From positions 1 to 64,000 of the forward strand of contig NZ_WHUV01000006.1 of the NCBI RefSeq assembly GCF_009380155.1: 64,000 nucleotides of DNA. Direction: 5' to 3'. Positions 31,448 to 40,157 of this stretch are shown piece after piece. Every line of letters begins with the position of its first letter. Within the stretch, counting starts at the first letter, position 1. This DNA comes from Pseudomonas piscis. GTDB lineage: Bacteria > Pseudomonadota > Gammaproteobacteria > Pseudomonadales > Pseudomonadaceae. Made by a program: the position numbers and the translations under genes. The notes beneath the pieces are model-generated. The model was not told the DNA's origin, did not search any database, and saw only the letters and a program-made list of their open reading frames with translations.

Positions 31448-33751
31448 TCAGAAGTGGAAGTTGGCACTCATCAGGGCGGTACGGCCTGGGGCCTGGTTGG
31501 CGAAGTGCGCCGCGTAGGCCTTGTCGTAGTAGGTCTTGTCCGTCAGGTTCTGCACGTTCAGTTGCAGGTCGACGTTCTTGGTCAGCTTGTAGCTGGCCAT
31601 GGCGTCGTAGCGGGTGTAGGACGGTACATACAGAGTGTTGTTGTTATCACCCCAGACCTTGTCGACGTAGAAGGCACCACCACCGATGGTCAGCTTCTGG
31701 GTCAGGTTGTAGGTGGTCCAGAGGCTGAAGCTGTTCTTCGGCGTGTTGGGCAGCTCGTTGCCTTTGGCCGGGTTGTTCAGGTTAGTGATCTTGCCGCTGC
31801 GATCACCAGCGGCACCTGGATCGACGATGGTGCTGTCCAGATAGCTGTAGCCGGCGAACACTTGCCATTTGTCGGTCAACTTTCCGCTGGCTGTCAGCTC
31901 GAGGCCGTCGACGCGGGTCTTGCCGGCGTTTTCGTAGGTGTAGTTGCTACTCAAGACTCGGGTGTTTTCTTTCTCGGTGCGGAAGATCGCTCCGGTCAGC
32001 GACAGCCGCTCGCTGAACAGATCCCATTTGGTACCGATTTCGTAGTTGGTGGTTTCCTCGGGCTTCATGTCGCTGACGATGCTGGTCGGCGTCCCGGAGG
32101 TGGTCGCGAAGGGGTTGGGTTCAGCCCCGTTATCCAAGGTGCTGCCCACCGGTGTTGCAGACGTGGCATAGGAAATGTAGACGCTACCGTTGTCCTGGGG
32201 CTTCCAGATCAACCCCAGCTGGCCGGTCACGAATTCACTGGTGTCCTCAGCCTTGAAGGTGGTGGTACGAGCGCCGTTCTTGGTCTTGGCTTGGGTTTCG
32301 AAATGGTCGTAGCGCAGGCCCATGTTGACCAGCCACTGCGGGGTCAGCTCCAGGGTATCTGCGAAGTAGATGGCACGAGTGGTGCCCTCGGTATCGGTAC
32401 CCGCGTAGTTACGACTGATAGTGCCGGCGTAGATGTCGTCCGGCGTCGGATTCGACAGCGAGGTACAGACGCCCGATGGCTGCGGCACGTTGCACTTGAT
32501 ACTCGAGTTATTGGAAACGTTGTAGCCGCTCTTCTTCGAGGACTCGTCGGACAGTTCGATACCGGTGGAGAAGTTGTTCTTGAAGCCACCCAGGACGAAC
32601 TCACCATAGAGATCGGTCTGGTTGGTGGTGGTCTCGGTATTCGAGACCCGGGTGTTGGCCCGGCGCCATACCGTGCCGCTGCGTACGTTGCCCTGGCTAT
32701 CGTCCGGCTGGGTCAGGATGTAGTCCTGCATGCTGGTGCCGTGGCGGAAGGTGTTCTTGAGGGTCAACGAGTCGTTCAGGTCGTGCTCGAAGGCGAAGGT
32801 CGCCGTGTCCACCCGGGACTTGCGGAAGTCGCGATCGGTCAGGCCGTAGAAGTTGCTGCTATCGCCACCGTTGACTGGTTTGTCCGGATGCGCGGCGGTG
32901 TGGGCCGTGCCCATGGAGTAGCCGTAGGGAATGCCCGAATCCGGCAGGTCGTCGCTTTCCAGATGGTAGTAGTCGAGGAATACCCGGGTGTCGGTACCCA
33001 GGCCGAAGGCCAGGGACGGCGCGACGCCCCAACGGTCGTAGTTGACCTTGTCCCGTCCAGCGACATTGCTTTCATGGCTCATCAGGTTCAGGCGGCCCGC
33101 AACGGTGTCACTGAACTGATAGTTGCCGTCCAGGGTGTAGCGTTGAGTCTGGTCGGAGCCCCAGGTGAAACCACCGTCGAGGGAGTTGCCCAGGTGAGCT
33201 TTCTTGCTGACCAGGTTGATGCTGCCCCCTGCTGCGCCACGGCCACCCATGGCCGAGTTCGGGCCTTTGCTGACCTCGATATTTTCCACGGCGAAGACTT
33301 CCCGGCTTTGAGCGCCGGTATCGCGTACGCCATCCAGGTAGGTGTCGCTTTGTGCATCGAAACCACGAATGAAGGGGCGGTCACCTTGTGGGTTGCCACC
33401 TTCACCAGCGCCGAAGGTGATACCTGGAACGGTGCGCAGTGCGTCTTGCAGCGAGGTCGCCGCCGTGTCCTTGAGGACTTGCTGCGGTACTACAGTTACC
33501 GAGCGCGGGGTGTTGACCAGCGGTGCCGTGTACTTCTTCGAGGAGGAGCTGTCGACCTTGTAGGACGTCGCGTCCTGGGCCTCGCCAGTGATGCTGGTGG
33601 CTTCCAGGGCAATCGCTCCCGAGGCTTTCTTGCCGGTGTCCTCGGCGGCCTGGACCATGTGCGCGGCAGAGCCGGCGGTGATGGCGACGCCGATGGCCGA
33701 TGCCAGCAAACGTGGCGAACTGACAGCGGATAATGGTTGTTGGCGTGTCAT
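31448..33751 (-). CDS. piuA: TonB-dependent siderophore receptor PiuA
   Basis: A 767-residue outer-membrane receptor. The signal peptide runs to about residue 35 (SAIGVAITAGSAAHMVQA). The plug domain follows (NTPRSVTVVPQQVLKDTAATSLQDALRTVPGI, then GDRPFIRGFDAQSDTYLDGVRD), then a 22-strand barrel ending in the C-terminal aromatic ALMSANFHF. It is the PiuA/Fiu group that imports catecholate-type ferric siderophores and also carries siderophore-antibiotic conjugates. Start 33751 (MTRQQPLSA) has GAGGGGACAAG upstream. A Fur-like dyad lies about 65 bases upstream. The gene is divergent from piuC. Confidence 0.93.
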   Translation of the reverse strand: MTRQQPLSAVSSPRLLASAIGVAITAGSAAHMVQAAEDTGKKASGAIALEATSITGEAQDATSYKVDSSSSKKYTAPLVNTPRSVTVVPQQVLKDTAATSLQDALRTVPGITFGAGEGGNPQGDRPFIRGFDAQSDTYLDGVRDTGAQSREVFAVENIEVSKGPNSAMGGRGAAGGSINLVSKKAHLGNSLDGGFTWGSDQTQRYTLDGNYQFSDTVAGRLNLMSHESNVAGRDKVNYDRWGVAPSLAFGLGTDTRVFLDYYHLESDDLPDSGIPYGYSMGTAHTAAHPDKPVNGGDSSNFYGLTDRDFRKSRVDTATFAFEHDLNDSLTLKNTFRHGTSMQDYILTQPDDSQGNVRSGTVWRRANTRVSNTETTTNQTDLYGEFVLGGFKNNFSTGIELSDESSKKSGYNVSNNSSIKCNVPQPSGVCTSLSNPTPDDIYAGTISRNYAGTDTEGTTRAIYFADTLELTPQWLVNMGLRYDHFETQAKTKNGARTTTFKAEDTSEFVTGQLGLIWKPQDNGSVYISYATSATPVGSTLDNGAEPNPFATTSGTPTSIVSDMKPEETTNYEIGTKWDLFSERLSLTGAIFRTEKENTRVLSSNYTYENAGKTRVDGLELTASGKLTDKWQVFAGYSYLDSTIVDPGAAGDRSGKITNLNNPAKGNELPNTPKNSFSLWTTYNLTQKLTIGGGAFYVDKVWGDNNNTLYVPSYTRYDAMASYKLTKNVDLQLNVQNLTDKTYYDKAYAAHFANQAPGRTALMSANFHF

Positions 33752-33799
33752 GTCTTGTCCCCTCCCCGAGGTTTTGAGGCCGCGGAATATAGGGGATGC

Positions 33800-33930
33800 G
33801 AGCATTCGTTATCAATTGCGAAATATTGCTATTCGCACTGAATTTACATTCTTTACAATTTATCTTTACGGTTTTTGCATTCCCATCCGTCCCGGGCGTT
33901 TTACACAGTCAATAAGAATCAATACCATTG
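33800..33930. promoter_or_regulatory. Candidate Fur-controlled piuA/piuC divergent promoter
   Basis: A+T-rich region with GCGAAATATTGCTATTCGC at 33818-33836, a 19-base dyad (GCGAA/TTCGC) of Fur-box length and partial match, overlapping GCATTCGTTATC. AATAAGAATCAATACCATT at 33911-33929 is a second weak candidate before piuC. Fur control of this locus is known in relatives, but these boxes are imperfect. Confidence 0.45.
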
Positions 33931-33959
33931 CCGCACTTTCGGCTTCCAGGTACCTGGCC

Positions 33960-34640
33960 ATGTTGCTGCACATCCCCGGCGTGTTCACCCGTGATGAAGT
34001 AGGGCGCATCCGCCAAGCCCTGGAGCAGGCGGACTGGGCGGACGGCAAGATCACCGCCGGCTACCAGTCGGCCAAGGCCAAGCACAACCTGCAACTGCCC
34101 GAGGGCCATCCGCTGGCCCGGGAGATCGGCGAGGCGATGCTCGAGCGGTTATGGCAGAACCCGCTGTTCATGTCCGCCGCCTTGCCGCACAAGGTGTTCC
34201 CGCCACTGTTCAACTGCTACACCGCAGGTGGCAGTTTCGACTTCCATATCGACAATGCCGTGCGCCAGCCCAAGGGCAGCGCCGAGCGGGTGCGTACCGA
34301 CCTGTCCTCGACCCTGTTCTTCAGCGACCCTGAGGACTACGACGGCGGTGAGCTGGAGATCCAGGACACCTACGGCGTGCAGCGGGTCAAGCTGCCGGCC
34401 GGCGACCTGGTGCTGTATCCCGGCACCAGCTTGCACAAGGTCAATCCGGTGACCCGTGGTGCCCGCTACGCTTCGTTCTTCTGGACCCAGAGCCTGGTGC
34501 GCGAAGACAGCCAGCGGGCGCTGTTGTTCGAGATGGACGGGGCGATCCAGGAGCTGACCCGGGACATGCCCGAACACCCCTCGCTGATCCGCCTGACCGG
34601 CACCTACCACAACCTGCTGCGCCGCTGGGTCGAGGTCTAG
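33960..34640 (+). CDS. piuC: PKHD-type Fe(II)/2-oxoglutarate hydroxylase PiuC
   Basis: 226 residues. The iron ligands are H96 and D98 (DFHID) and H159 (SLHKV), with R169 binding 2-oxoglutarate, the same numbering as PiuC/YbiX family members. TYHNLLRRW closes the protein. The substrate is unknown; the gene travels with the PiuA receptor. The ATG at 33960 gives the standard length, while the longer upstream frame crosses the promoter region. The next gene begins three bases after its stop, so the two are co-transcribed. Confidence 0.95.
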   Translation: MLLHIPGVFTRDEVGRIRQALEQADWADGKITAGYQSAKAKHNLQLPEGHPLAREIGEAMLERLWQNPLFMSAALPHKVFPPLFNCYTAGGSFDFHIDNAVRQPKGSAERVRTDLSSTLFFSDPEDYDGGELEIQDTYGVQRVKLPAGDLVLYPGTSLHKVNPVTRGARYASFFWTQSLVREDSQRALLFEMDGAIQELTRDMPEHPSLIRLTGTYHNLLRRWVEV

Positions 34641-34643
34641 GCC

Positions 34644-35543
34644 ATGGCTTTTCGACTGCGCCGCGAGGAAAGCCTCGATGGCGGGCAACTGAGCGCCATG
34701 CTCGAAGAGAGCCCGGGCCGCGCCGCCCAGGCGATCCTGCTGGCCGCCGGCGAAGGCCTGGTGGACGCCCAGGCGCTGCTGGGGCAGATCCTGCTCGATG
34801 GTCGCGGCATCGAGCGGGACCAGGCCCTGGCCCTGCGCTGGTTCGGCATCGCCGCCCAGCGCGGGCACCTGATGGCGCGCAACATGCTCGGCCGTTGTCA
34901 TGAACACGGCTGGGGCTGCTCGGCGGACGCCGGCGTCGCTGCCGAGCATTACCGCCAGGCCGCGGCTGCCGGCCTGGACTGGGGCCTGTACAACTACGCC
35001 AACCTGCTGGCCACCGGCCGTGGCGTGCCCCAGGACCACGGTCGGGCCCTGGCCTGCTACCAGCGCGCCGCGCAGCTGGGCCATGCCAAGTCGATGAACC
35101 TGCTGGGGCGTTACCTGGAAGAGGGGCTGGTTTGCCCGGCCGATCCCCAGGCGGCCCGGGATTGGTATCGTCGCTCGGCCGAGGGCGGTGACTTTCGCGG
35201 GCAGTTCAGCCATGGGGCGATCCTCGCCGATGCCGGGCGCATCGACGAAGCCCAGGACTGGCTGCAGCGGGCCCTGGCCGGCGGCAACCTGAATTTCCTC
35301 CGGGTCGCCCGTGGGGTGCTGCTAGAGGCCCGCCATCCCGAGATCCGCCAGTTGGCCCTGGCCTATCACCAGCGTGCGGCGCAACTGGGGGATGAGCGGG
35401 ATGCCGCAAGGCTTGCCGAGTTGGCGGCCACGCTCGACCTGTTGCCTTCTGAGGGCCTGGCCGAGGTGGACGCGGACAGAGTCGTCGAGCATCAGGTGGT
35501 GCAGGCTTGGGCCGAGGACCTCTCCAAGGACGCAAAGGTGTAA
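34644..35543 (+). CDS. Sel1-repeat protein (PA4516-like)
   Basis: A 299-residue soluble protein with several Sel1-type TPR-like repeats: AQALLGQILLDGRGIERDQALALRWFGIAA, then NMLGRCHEHGWG, YNYANLLATGRGVPQDHGRALACYQRAA, and SMNLLGRYLEEG. These form a solenoid for protein contacts. No signal peptide is visible. It follows piuC by three bases, as in P. aeruginosa, and ends at a strong bidirectional terminator. Its partner is unknown. Confidence 0.88.
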   Translation: MAFRLRREESLDGGQLSAMLEESPGRAAQAILLAAGEGLVDAQALLGQILLDGRGIERDQALALRWFGIAAQRGHLMARNMLGRCHEHGWGCSADAGVAAEHYRQAAAAGLDWGLYNYANLLATGRGVPQDHGRALACYQRAAQLGHAKSMNLLGRYLEEGLVCPADPQAARDWYRRSAEGGDFRGQFSHGAILADAGRIDEAQDWLQRALAGGNLNFLRVARGVLLEARHPEIRQLALAYHQRAAQLGDERDAARLAELAATLDLLPSEGLAEVDADRVVEHQVVQAWAEDLSKDAKV

Positions 35544-35571
35544 ACCTTATTCAGGACGGCACAGCGCTCAT

Positions 35572-35602
35572 AAAAAAGCCCATGACACGTCATGGGCTTT
35601 TT
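35572..35602. terminator. Bidirectional rho-independent terminator
   Basis: AAAAAGCCCATGAC and GTCATGGGCTTTTT form a 14-pair stem between the convergent Sel1 gene and speC. It has A's on one side and T's on the other, so it can stop both transcripts. Confidence 0.92.
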
Positions 35603-35636
35603 CTTACCGCTTGCAGCTCAAGGCTTGCCGCTGCCG

Positions 35637-36800
35637 TCAGACGTAGTAGGCCTTCAGCGGTGGGAAGCCGTTGAACTCCACGGCGCTGTAGCTGGTGGTG
35701 TAGGCGCCGGTGGACAGCCAGTACAGGCGGTCGCCGATGGCCAGGTTCAGCGGCAGGCCGTACTTGTAGTTCTCGTACATGATGTCGGCGCTGTCGCAGG
35801 TCGGGCCGGCAATCACCACTTCTTCCACTTCGCCTTTCTTCTCGGTCCAGATCGGGAACTTGATGGACTCGTCCATGGTTTCGATCAGGCCGGAGAACTT
35901 GCCCACGTCGGTGTATACCCAGCGCTCCACGGCGGTGCGCGACTTGCGTGCCACCAGGACCACCTCGCTGACCAGGATGCCGGCGTTGGCGATCAGCGAA
36001 CGGCCCGGCTCGAGGATGATTTCCGGCAGGTCGTCGCCGAAGTCTTCCTTGAGGAAACGGATGATTTCCTCGGCGTAGGTTTCCAGGCTGTTGGTGCGGG
36101 TGATGTAGTTGGCCGGGAAGCCACCGCCCATGTTGATCAGCTTCAGTTCGATGCCGTCTTCTTCTTTGAGACGCTCGAAGATCACCTTGACCTTGGCGAT
36201 GGCGGCGTCCCAGACGCTGATGTCGCGCTGCTGGGAGCCGACATGGAACGACACGCCGTAAGGCACCAGGCCCAGGTCGCGGGCCAGGATCAAGAGGTCC
36301 ATGGCCATGTCGGTCTGGCAGCCGAACTTGCGCGACAGCGGCCAGTCGGCGGTGGTGGAGCCTTCGGTGAGGATGCGCACGTAGACCTTGGAGCCCGGGG
36401 CGGCCTTGGCGATATTGCGCAGGTCGGCTTCGGAGTCGGTGGCATACAGGCGCACGCCCTTCTCGTAGAAGTAGCGGATGTCCTTGGACTTCTTGATGGT
36501 GTTGCCGTAGCTGATGTTGGCCGGGTTGACGCCGCGACCCAGCACCTTGTCCAGCTCGTAGATCGAGGCGATGTCGAAGCTCGAGCCTTTTTCGTGCAGC
36601 AGGTCGATGATTTCCACGGCCGGGTTGGCCTTGACCGCGTAGTAGACCTTGGCGAATTCGAACCCGGCGCGCAGGTCGTCGTAGGCCTGGGCGATCATCT
36701 GGGTATCGATCATCACGAACGGGGTTTCTTTCTGGTCGGCGAACGCCTTCATTTTCTGAAAGGTTTCGCGCGCGAAATAGTCTTCGACGTTAATCGACAT
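35637..36800 (-). CDS. speC: Ornithine decarboxylase (group IV PLP decarboxylase)
   Basis: 387 residues. It makes putrescine from ornithine (possibly also cadaverine from lysine) in the cytoplasm. The fold is the eukaryotic-type alanine-racemase barrel: PLP lysine K57 in YYAVKANP, VSFHVGSQ, the glycine loop NMGGGFPANY, the phosphate-binding LEPGRSLIANAG, and the active-site cysteine in GPTCDSAD. Start 36800 (MSINVEDYF) has GGAGC upstream and gives the family length. An in-frame ATG at 37010 would add 70 residues encoded across a terminator-like leader and is judged unlikely. Confidence 0.95.
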   Translation of the reverse strand: MSINVEDYFARETFQKMKAFADQKETPFVMIDTQMIAQAYDDLRAGFEFAKVYYAVKANPAVEIIDLLHEKGSSFDIASIYELDKVLGRGVNPANISYGNTIKKSKDIRYFYEKGVRLYATDSEADLRNIAKAAPGSKVYVRILTEGSTTADWPLSRKFGCQTDMAMDLLILARDLGLVPYGVSFHVGSQQRDISVWDAAIAKVKVIFERLKEEDGIELKLINMGGGFPANYITRTNSLETYAEEIIRFLKEDFGDDLPEIILEPGRSLIANAGILVSEVVLVARKSRTAVERWVYTDVGKFSGLIETMDESIKFPIWTEKKGEVEEVVIAGPTCDSADIMYENYKYGLPLNLAIGDRLYWLSTGAYTTSYSAVEFNGFPPLKAYYV

Positions 36801-37342
36801 GCGTGGAAGCTCCTGATGGCAAACGTTGGTAATCAATGGGTGGCAGGCAATGCCAGGGTCGACACCGCCTTGTGAACGTCCTCCGTATCCCCACTTTGGT
36901 TCGCCTACTTCCCAAGGCATGTCGCCGAAAGCAAAAAGGCCATGGGAAATCTGCCCTTGGCCTTGCTGTCTCGTCGTCAGTACTTGAGCCGGATGGATCG
37001 TTTCCAGCATGGACGTTCGGCGCGAACTTTAGGCGGTGAGGGGGCTGAGATCAACAAAAAATGTCGCGTTTTTGCACTTGTCTGACGTGCGTTATCGGCA
37101 TGTCCTTTTGTAGCCGACACAGATGACCGGCAGATGTTCCCGAAGAATTTCCGAGTGTTAAAAATACCTGCACGTTCGCGGCTTTTGCGCGCCAAGTGGT
37201 GGTGAACTGCCGAAGTCGCCAACATCGGCGACGTTAGCGGCGAGAGGGTGGCCAGAGGGGGATTTTGCCTGTTGCGTCAGGTTCCGGCGGGGAGCTTTTG
37301 CCGGGGCGGCTGTTGATATTTCTTTTCGCCGCCCGGGTGGGT
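36801..37342 (-). promoter_or_regulatory. speC upstream region
   Basis: About 540 bases without a gene between the end of the osmoprotectant operon and speC. The part next to speC contains a terminator-like hairpin (36933-36964), described separately. The rest is moderately A+T rich and should hold the speC promoter. No boxes could be fixed. Confidence 0.4.
36933..36964 (-). terminator. Terminator-like hairpin in the speC leader
   Basis: On the minus strand AAGGCCAAGGG and CCCATGGCCTT pair with one A-A mismatch around a short loop and are followed by five T. It lies 133 bases before the speC start codon, so a transcript beginning upstream would meet it before the gene. It could be an attenuator or the end of a short leader RNA. 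Confidence 0.65.
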
Positions 37343-37378
37343 AAAAAAACGCTGGCGAGCAAGCGTGCTTGCTCGCCA
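37343..37378 (-). terminator. Terminator of the osmoprotectant operon
   Basis: On the minus strand TGGCGAGCAAGC and its complement GCTTGCTCGCCA form a long stem around two bases, then AGCG and seven T (the A's at 37343-37349 on the plus strand). It sits 27 bases after the ATPase gene stop. The stem resembles a REP half. Confidence 0.85.
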
Positions 37379-37404
37379 CGGGTTGGCTTTTGATTATTTA
37401 TTGA

Positions 37405-38562
37405 TCAGGCACTCACGGCCTCGGCCGGGGAGACGATGTTGGTCTTCATCCCACGGGAGCGTCCCGAGCTGAGATAGGCGGCGATGGACTCCTGGGTCAC
37501 TTCGCCGAGGAACACCCTTTCGGCGTCCAGCACCGGCAGCCACGAGCGGTTGAACTCGTACATGCGCGACAGCAGGATGCGCAGGTGCTCGTCGTAGGCG
37601 GCGGTGGCGTTGAACTGGCGCAGGAACTGGCCGCAGGTGCCGCCCTGGCGGTGCAGGTCGCGGCGCCGTACATAACCCAAGGCTTTATTCTCGGCGCAGG
37701 TCACCACCACGTAGCGCCGGTCGTGCTCGTCCATCAGTTCCAGGGCCTCGGCCACCGGGGTGTCCGGGCTCACCGACGGCGCGTTGTCGGCCGCGTCCTC
37801 GGCCTTGACCAGCAGCAGGCGCTTGAGGGTGCTGTCCTGGCCGACGAAGTTGCTGACGAAATCGTCCGCCGGATGGGCCAGCAGGGTGTCCGGGTGGTCG
37901 ATCTGCAGCAGTTTGCCGGCGCGGAAGATGGCGATCTTGTCTCCCAGCTTGATGGCCTCGTCGATGTCGTGGCTGACCATGATCACGGTCTTGTTGAGCG
38001 CCCGCTGCATCTCGAAGAACTCGTTCTGGATCATCTCGCGGTTGATCGGGTCCACCGCACCGAAGGGTTCGTCCATCAGCAGCAGCGGGGCCTCGGCGGC
38101 CAGGGCGCGGATCACTCCGATCCGCTGTTGCTGGCCGCCGGACAGCTCGCGCGGGTAGCGATGCAGGTAGTGCTTGGGTTCGAGCTTGATCATGCTCATC
38201 AGCTCGCGGGCGCGGTCGTGGCACTTCTGCTTGTCCCAGCCCAGCAGGCGCGGCACCACGGTGATGTTTTCCTCGATGGTCATGTTGGGAAACAGGCCGA
38301 TCTGCTGGATCACGTAGCCGATGTTGCGACGCAGGGTCACTTCGTCCAGGCCGGTGGTGTCCTCGCCGTTGATCAGCACCTTGCCCGAGGTGGGCATGAT
38401 CAGGCGGTTGATCATCTTCAGCGTGGTGCTCTTGCCGCAGCCGGAGGGGCCGAGGAATACGCAGATCTCGCCTTCGTTGACGGTCAGGCTGACCGAGTCG
38501 ACGGCTTTGACATCCTTGCCGTTGCTGCGAAAGGTCTTGCTCAGGTTCTGTAGTTCGATCAT
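37405..38562 (-). CDS. Osmoprotectant ABC transporter, ATP-binding protein with CBS pair
   Basis: 385 residues. The ABC domain has Walker A GPSGCGKSTTLK, the Q-loop VIQQIGLFPNMT, the signature LSGGQQQRIGVIRAL and Walker B LLLMDEPFGAVDP. A C-terminal tail from about 250 contains two CBS-like halves (VSPDTPVAEALELMDEHDRRYVVV... and SWLPVLDAERVFLGEVTQ), which sense ionic strength in OpuC/OusV-type importers. The start has AGGAGCCCTGAA upstream. Its first four bases overlap the permease stop. Likely substrates are betaine, choline or related quaternary amines; the exact one is not readable. Confidence 0.92.
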   Translation of the reverse strand: MIELQNLSKTFRSNGKDVKAVDSVSLTVNEGEICVFLGPSGCGKSTTLKMINRLIMPTSGKVLINGEDTTGLDEVTLRRNIGYVIQQIGLFPNMTIEENITVVPRLLGWDKQKCHDRARELMSMIKLEPKHYLHRYPRELSGGQQQRIGVIRALAAEAPLLLMDEPFGAVDPINREMIQNEFFEMQRALNKTVIMVSHDIDEAIKLGDKIAIFRAGKLLQIDHPDTLLAHPADDFVSNFVGQDSTLKRLLLVKAEDAADNAPSVSPDTPVAEALELMDEHDRRYVVVTCAENKALGYVRRRDLHRQGGTCGQFLRQFNATAAYDEHLRILLSRMYEFNRSWLPVLDAERVFLGEVTQESIAAYLSSGRSRGMKTNIVSPAEAVSA

Positions 38563-39227
38563 TTCAGGGCTCCTATTGGGCTCAATCCTTTTGGCGTCAG
38601 CGAACGTTGCAGCCATTGCAGAAGCAGGTCGGCAAAGATGGCCAGCAGGCTGACCAGCACGGCGCCGACGATCAACATCGACATGTCGCTGCGGCTGATG
38701 GAGGCCAGGATCAGCACCCCCAGGCCGCCGGCGCCGATGGTGGCGGCGATGGTCATGACGCCGATGTTCATCACCACCGCGGTGCGTACTCCGGCGAGGA
38801 TCACCGGCACCGCGATCGGCAGCTCGACCATGCGCAGGCGCTGGCCGAAGGTCATGCCGATGCCCCGGGCGGCCTCGCGGATGCCCGGTTCGACGCCGGT
38901 CAGCGCCAGGTAGGTGTTGCGCATGATCGGCAACAGGGAATAAAGGAACACGGCGGTGATCGCCGGCAGCGGCCCCAGGCCCTGGCCGAACTTGGAGTAG
39001 AACGGCAGCAGCAGGCCGAACAGGGCGATGGAGGGGATGGTCAGCAGCACCGTGGCGCTGGCCTGCAATGGCCCGGCGAGGCTGGGGAAGCGGGTCATCA
39101 GCACGCCCAGGGGTACGCCAAAGACGATGGCCAGGGTGACGGCGATGCCCACCAGGGTGATGTGTTGCCAGGTCAGGTGCAGGACCTGGGCCCAATCGAG
39201 ATGGGAAAAGGCGTTCAAGAATTCCAT
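38559..39227 (-). CDS. Osmoprotectant ABC transporter permease (first family copy)
   Basis: A 222-residue permease with a BPD_transp_1 fold and about five to six helices (LVGIAVTLAIVFGVPLGVLM, AVFLYSLLPIMRNTYLAL, VMTIAATIGAGGLGVLI). The EAA loop is EAARGIGMTFGQRLRMVELP. It is the third gene of a four-gene operon (permease, binding protein, permease, ATPase) typical of OpuC/OsmVWXY systems. It overlaps the ATPase gene by four bases. Confidence 0.92.
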   Translation of the reverse strand: MEFLNAFSHLDWAQVLHLTWQHITLVGIAVTLAIVFGVPLGVLMTRFPSLAGPLQASATVLLTIPSIALFGLLLPFYSKFGQGLGPLPAITAVFLYSLLPIMRNTYLALTGVEPGIREAARGIGMTFGQRLRMVELPIAVPVILAGVRTAVVMNIGVMTIAATIGAGGLGVLILASISRSDMSMLIVGAVLVSLLAIFADLLLQWLQRSLTPKGLSPIGALK

Positions 39228-39239
39228 GTCTTCTCCTCT

Positions 39240-40133
39240 TTAGTTGATCGGGTGCTGGCGCAGGAAATCTGCGGCCACGGCGGAGGGGCTTTCATGGTCG
39301 ACGTCGACCCGCGCGTTCAGCTGGCGCATGGTTTCGTCGTCGAACAGCGCCGCCAGCGGCTCGAGTTCGGCGGCCAGTTGCGGGTGAGCGTCGAGGTAGG
39401 CCTGGCGCACCACGGGAGCGGCGGTGTAGTCCGGGAAGTAGTGCTTGTCGTCTTCCAGCAATTTGAGCTTGAAGGCGCTGAGGCGTCCGTCGGTGGTGTA
39501 GACCAGGCCGGCAAACACCTGGCCATTGCGCAGGGCGGTATAGACCAGGCCGGCGTCCATCTGCCGAGTGTTCTTGCGGGTCAGGGCCATGTCATACAGC
39601 TTGACCATCCCGGCCATGCCGTCGGAACGGTTGGCGAACTCGGTGTCCAGGGCCACCAGGCGGTTTTCTCGGGTGTTTTCGTCCAGGGCCCGGGTCAGGT
39701 CGCTGATGCTGTTGATCCGTGGATGTTCCTTGGCCACGTTTTCCGGCAGCGCCAGGGCATAGGTGTTGCTGAACTTGGACGGCGACAACCAGACCAGGCC
39801 TTTTTTCGCGTCGAGTTCTTTCACCCGGGCGTAGGACTGCTGCTTGTCGAGCTTCTCGTCGATGTGGTTGTAGGCCACCAGCGACACCCCGGTGTATTCC
39901 CAGATCAGGTCCAGTTGGCCGCTTTCCTGGGCGCTGCGCGCCAGGTTGCTGCCCAGGCCGCCGGTGACCCGGGTGTCGTAGCCCTTGCTGCGCAGGTACT
40001 GGGAGGTGATTTCCGCCAGCAGGGTCTGCTCGGTGAAGACCCGGGCGCCGATGCGGATCAGCGGTTTTTCCGCGGCGTGGGCCAGTGCGCTGAAAAGCAG
40101 GACGCAGCCGAGTATCAGGCTCAATTTCTTCAT
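39240..40133 (-). CDS. Osmoprotectant ABC transporter substrate-binding protein
   Basis: A 297-residue periplasmic protein of the OpuAC family. The signal peptide is MKKLSLILGCVLLFSALAHA, cut before AEK. The mature part has IRIGARVFTEQTLLAEI, LIWEYTGVSL and YTTDGRL, segments that line the quaternary-amine pocket in relatives. No lipobox cysteine sits at the cleavage site (the C at residue 10 is inside the hydrophobic core), so it is probably soluble. It lies between the two permease genes. Confidence 0.9.
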   Translation of the reverse strand: MKKLSLILGCVLLFSALAHAAEKPLIRIGARVFTEQTLLAEITSQYLRSKGYDTRVTGGLGSNLARSAQESGQLDLIWEYTGVSLVAYNHIDEKLDKQQSYARVKELDAKKGLVWLSPSKFSNTYALALPENVAKEHPRINSISDLTRALDENTRENRLVALDTEFANRSDGMAGMVKLYDMALTRKNTRQMDAGLVYTALRNGQVFAGLVYTTDGRLSAFKLKLLEDDKHYFPDYTAAPVVRQAYLDAHPQLAAELEPLAALFDDETMRQLNARVDVDHESPSAVAADFLRQHPIN

Positions 40134-40157
40134 GTCGGTTCCTTGTCTCTGACGGGC

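Noticed and set aside
36801..37010. 70-residue N-terminal extension of SpeC
   Set aside because: The extension crosses a terminator-like hairpin and makes the protein longer than the family; the start at 36800 has a good ribosome site.
37011..39195. Long minus-strand frame joining the ATPase gene to the permease gene as one 596-residue protein
   Set aside because: The part upstream of 38562 is an out-of-frame shadow of the permease. The ATPase has its own ribosome site and start at 38562.
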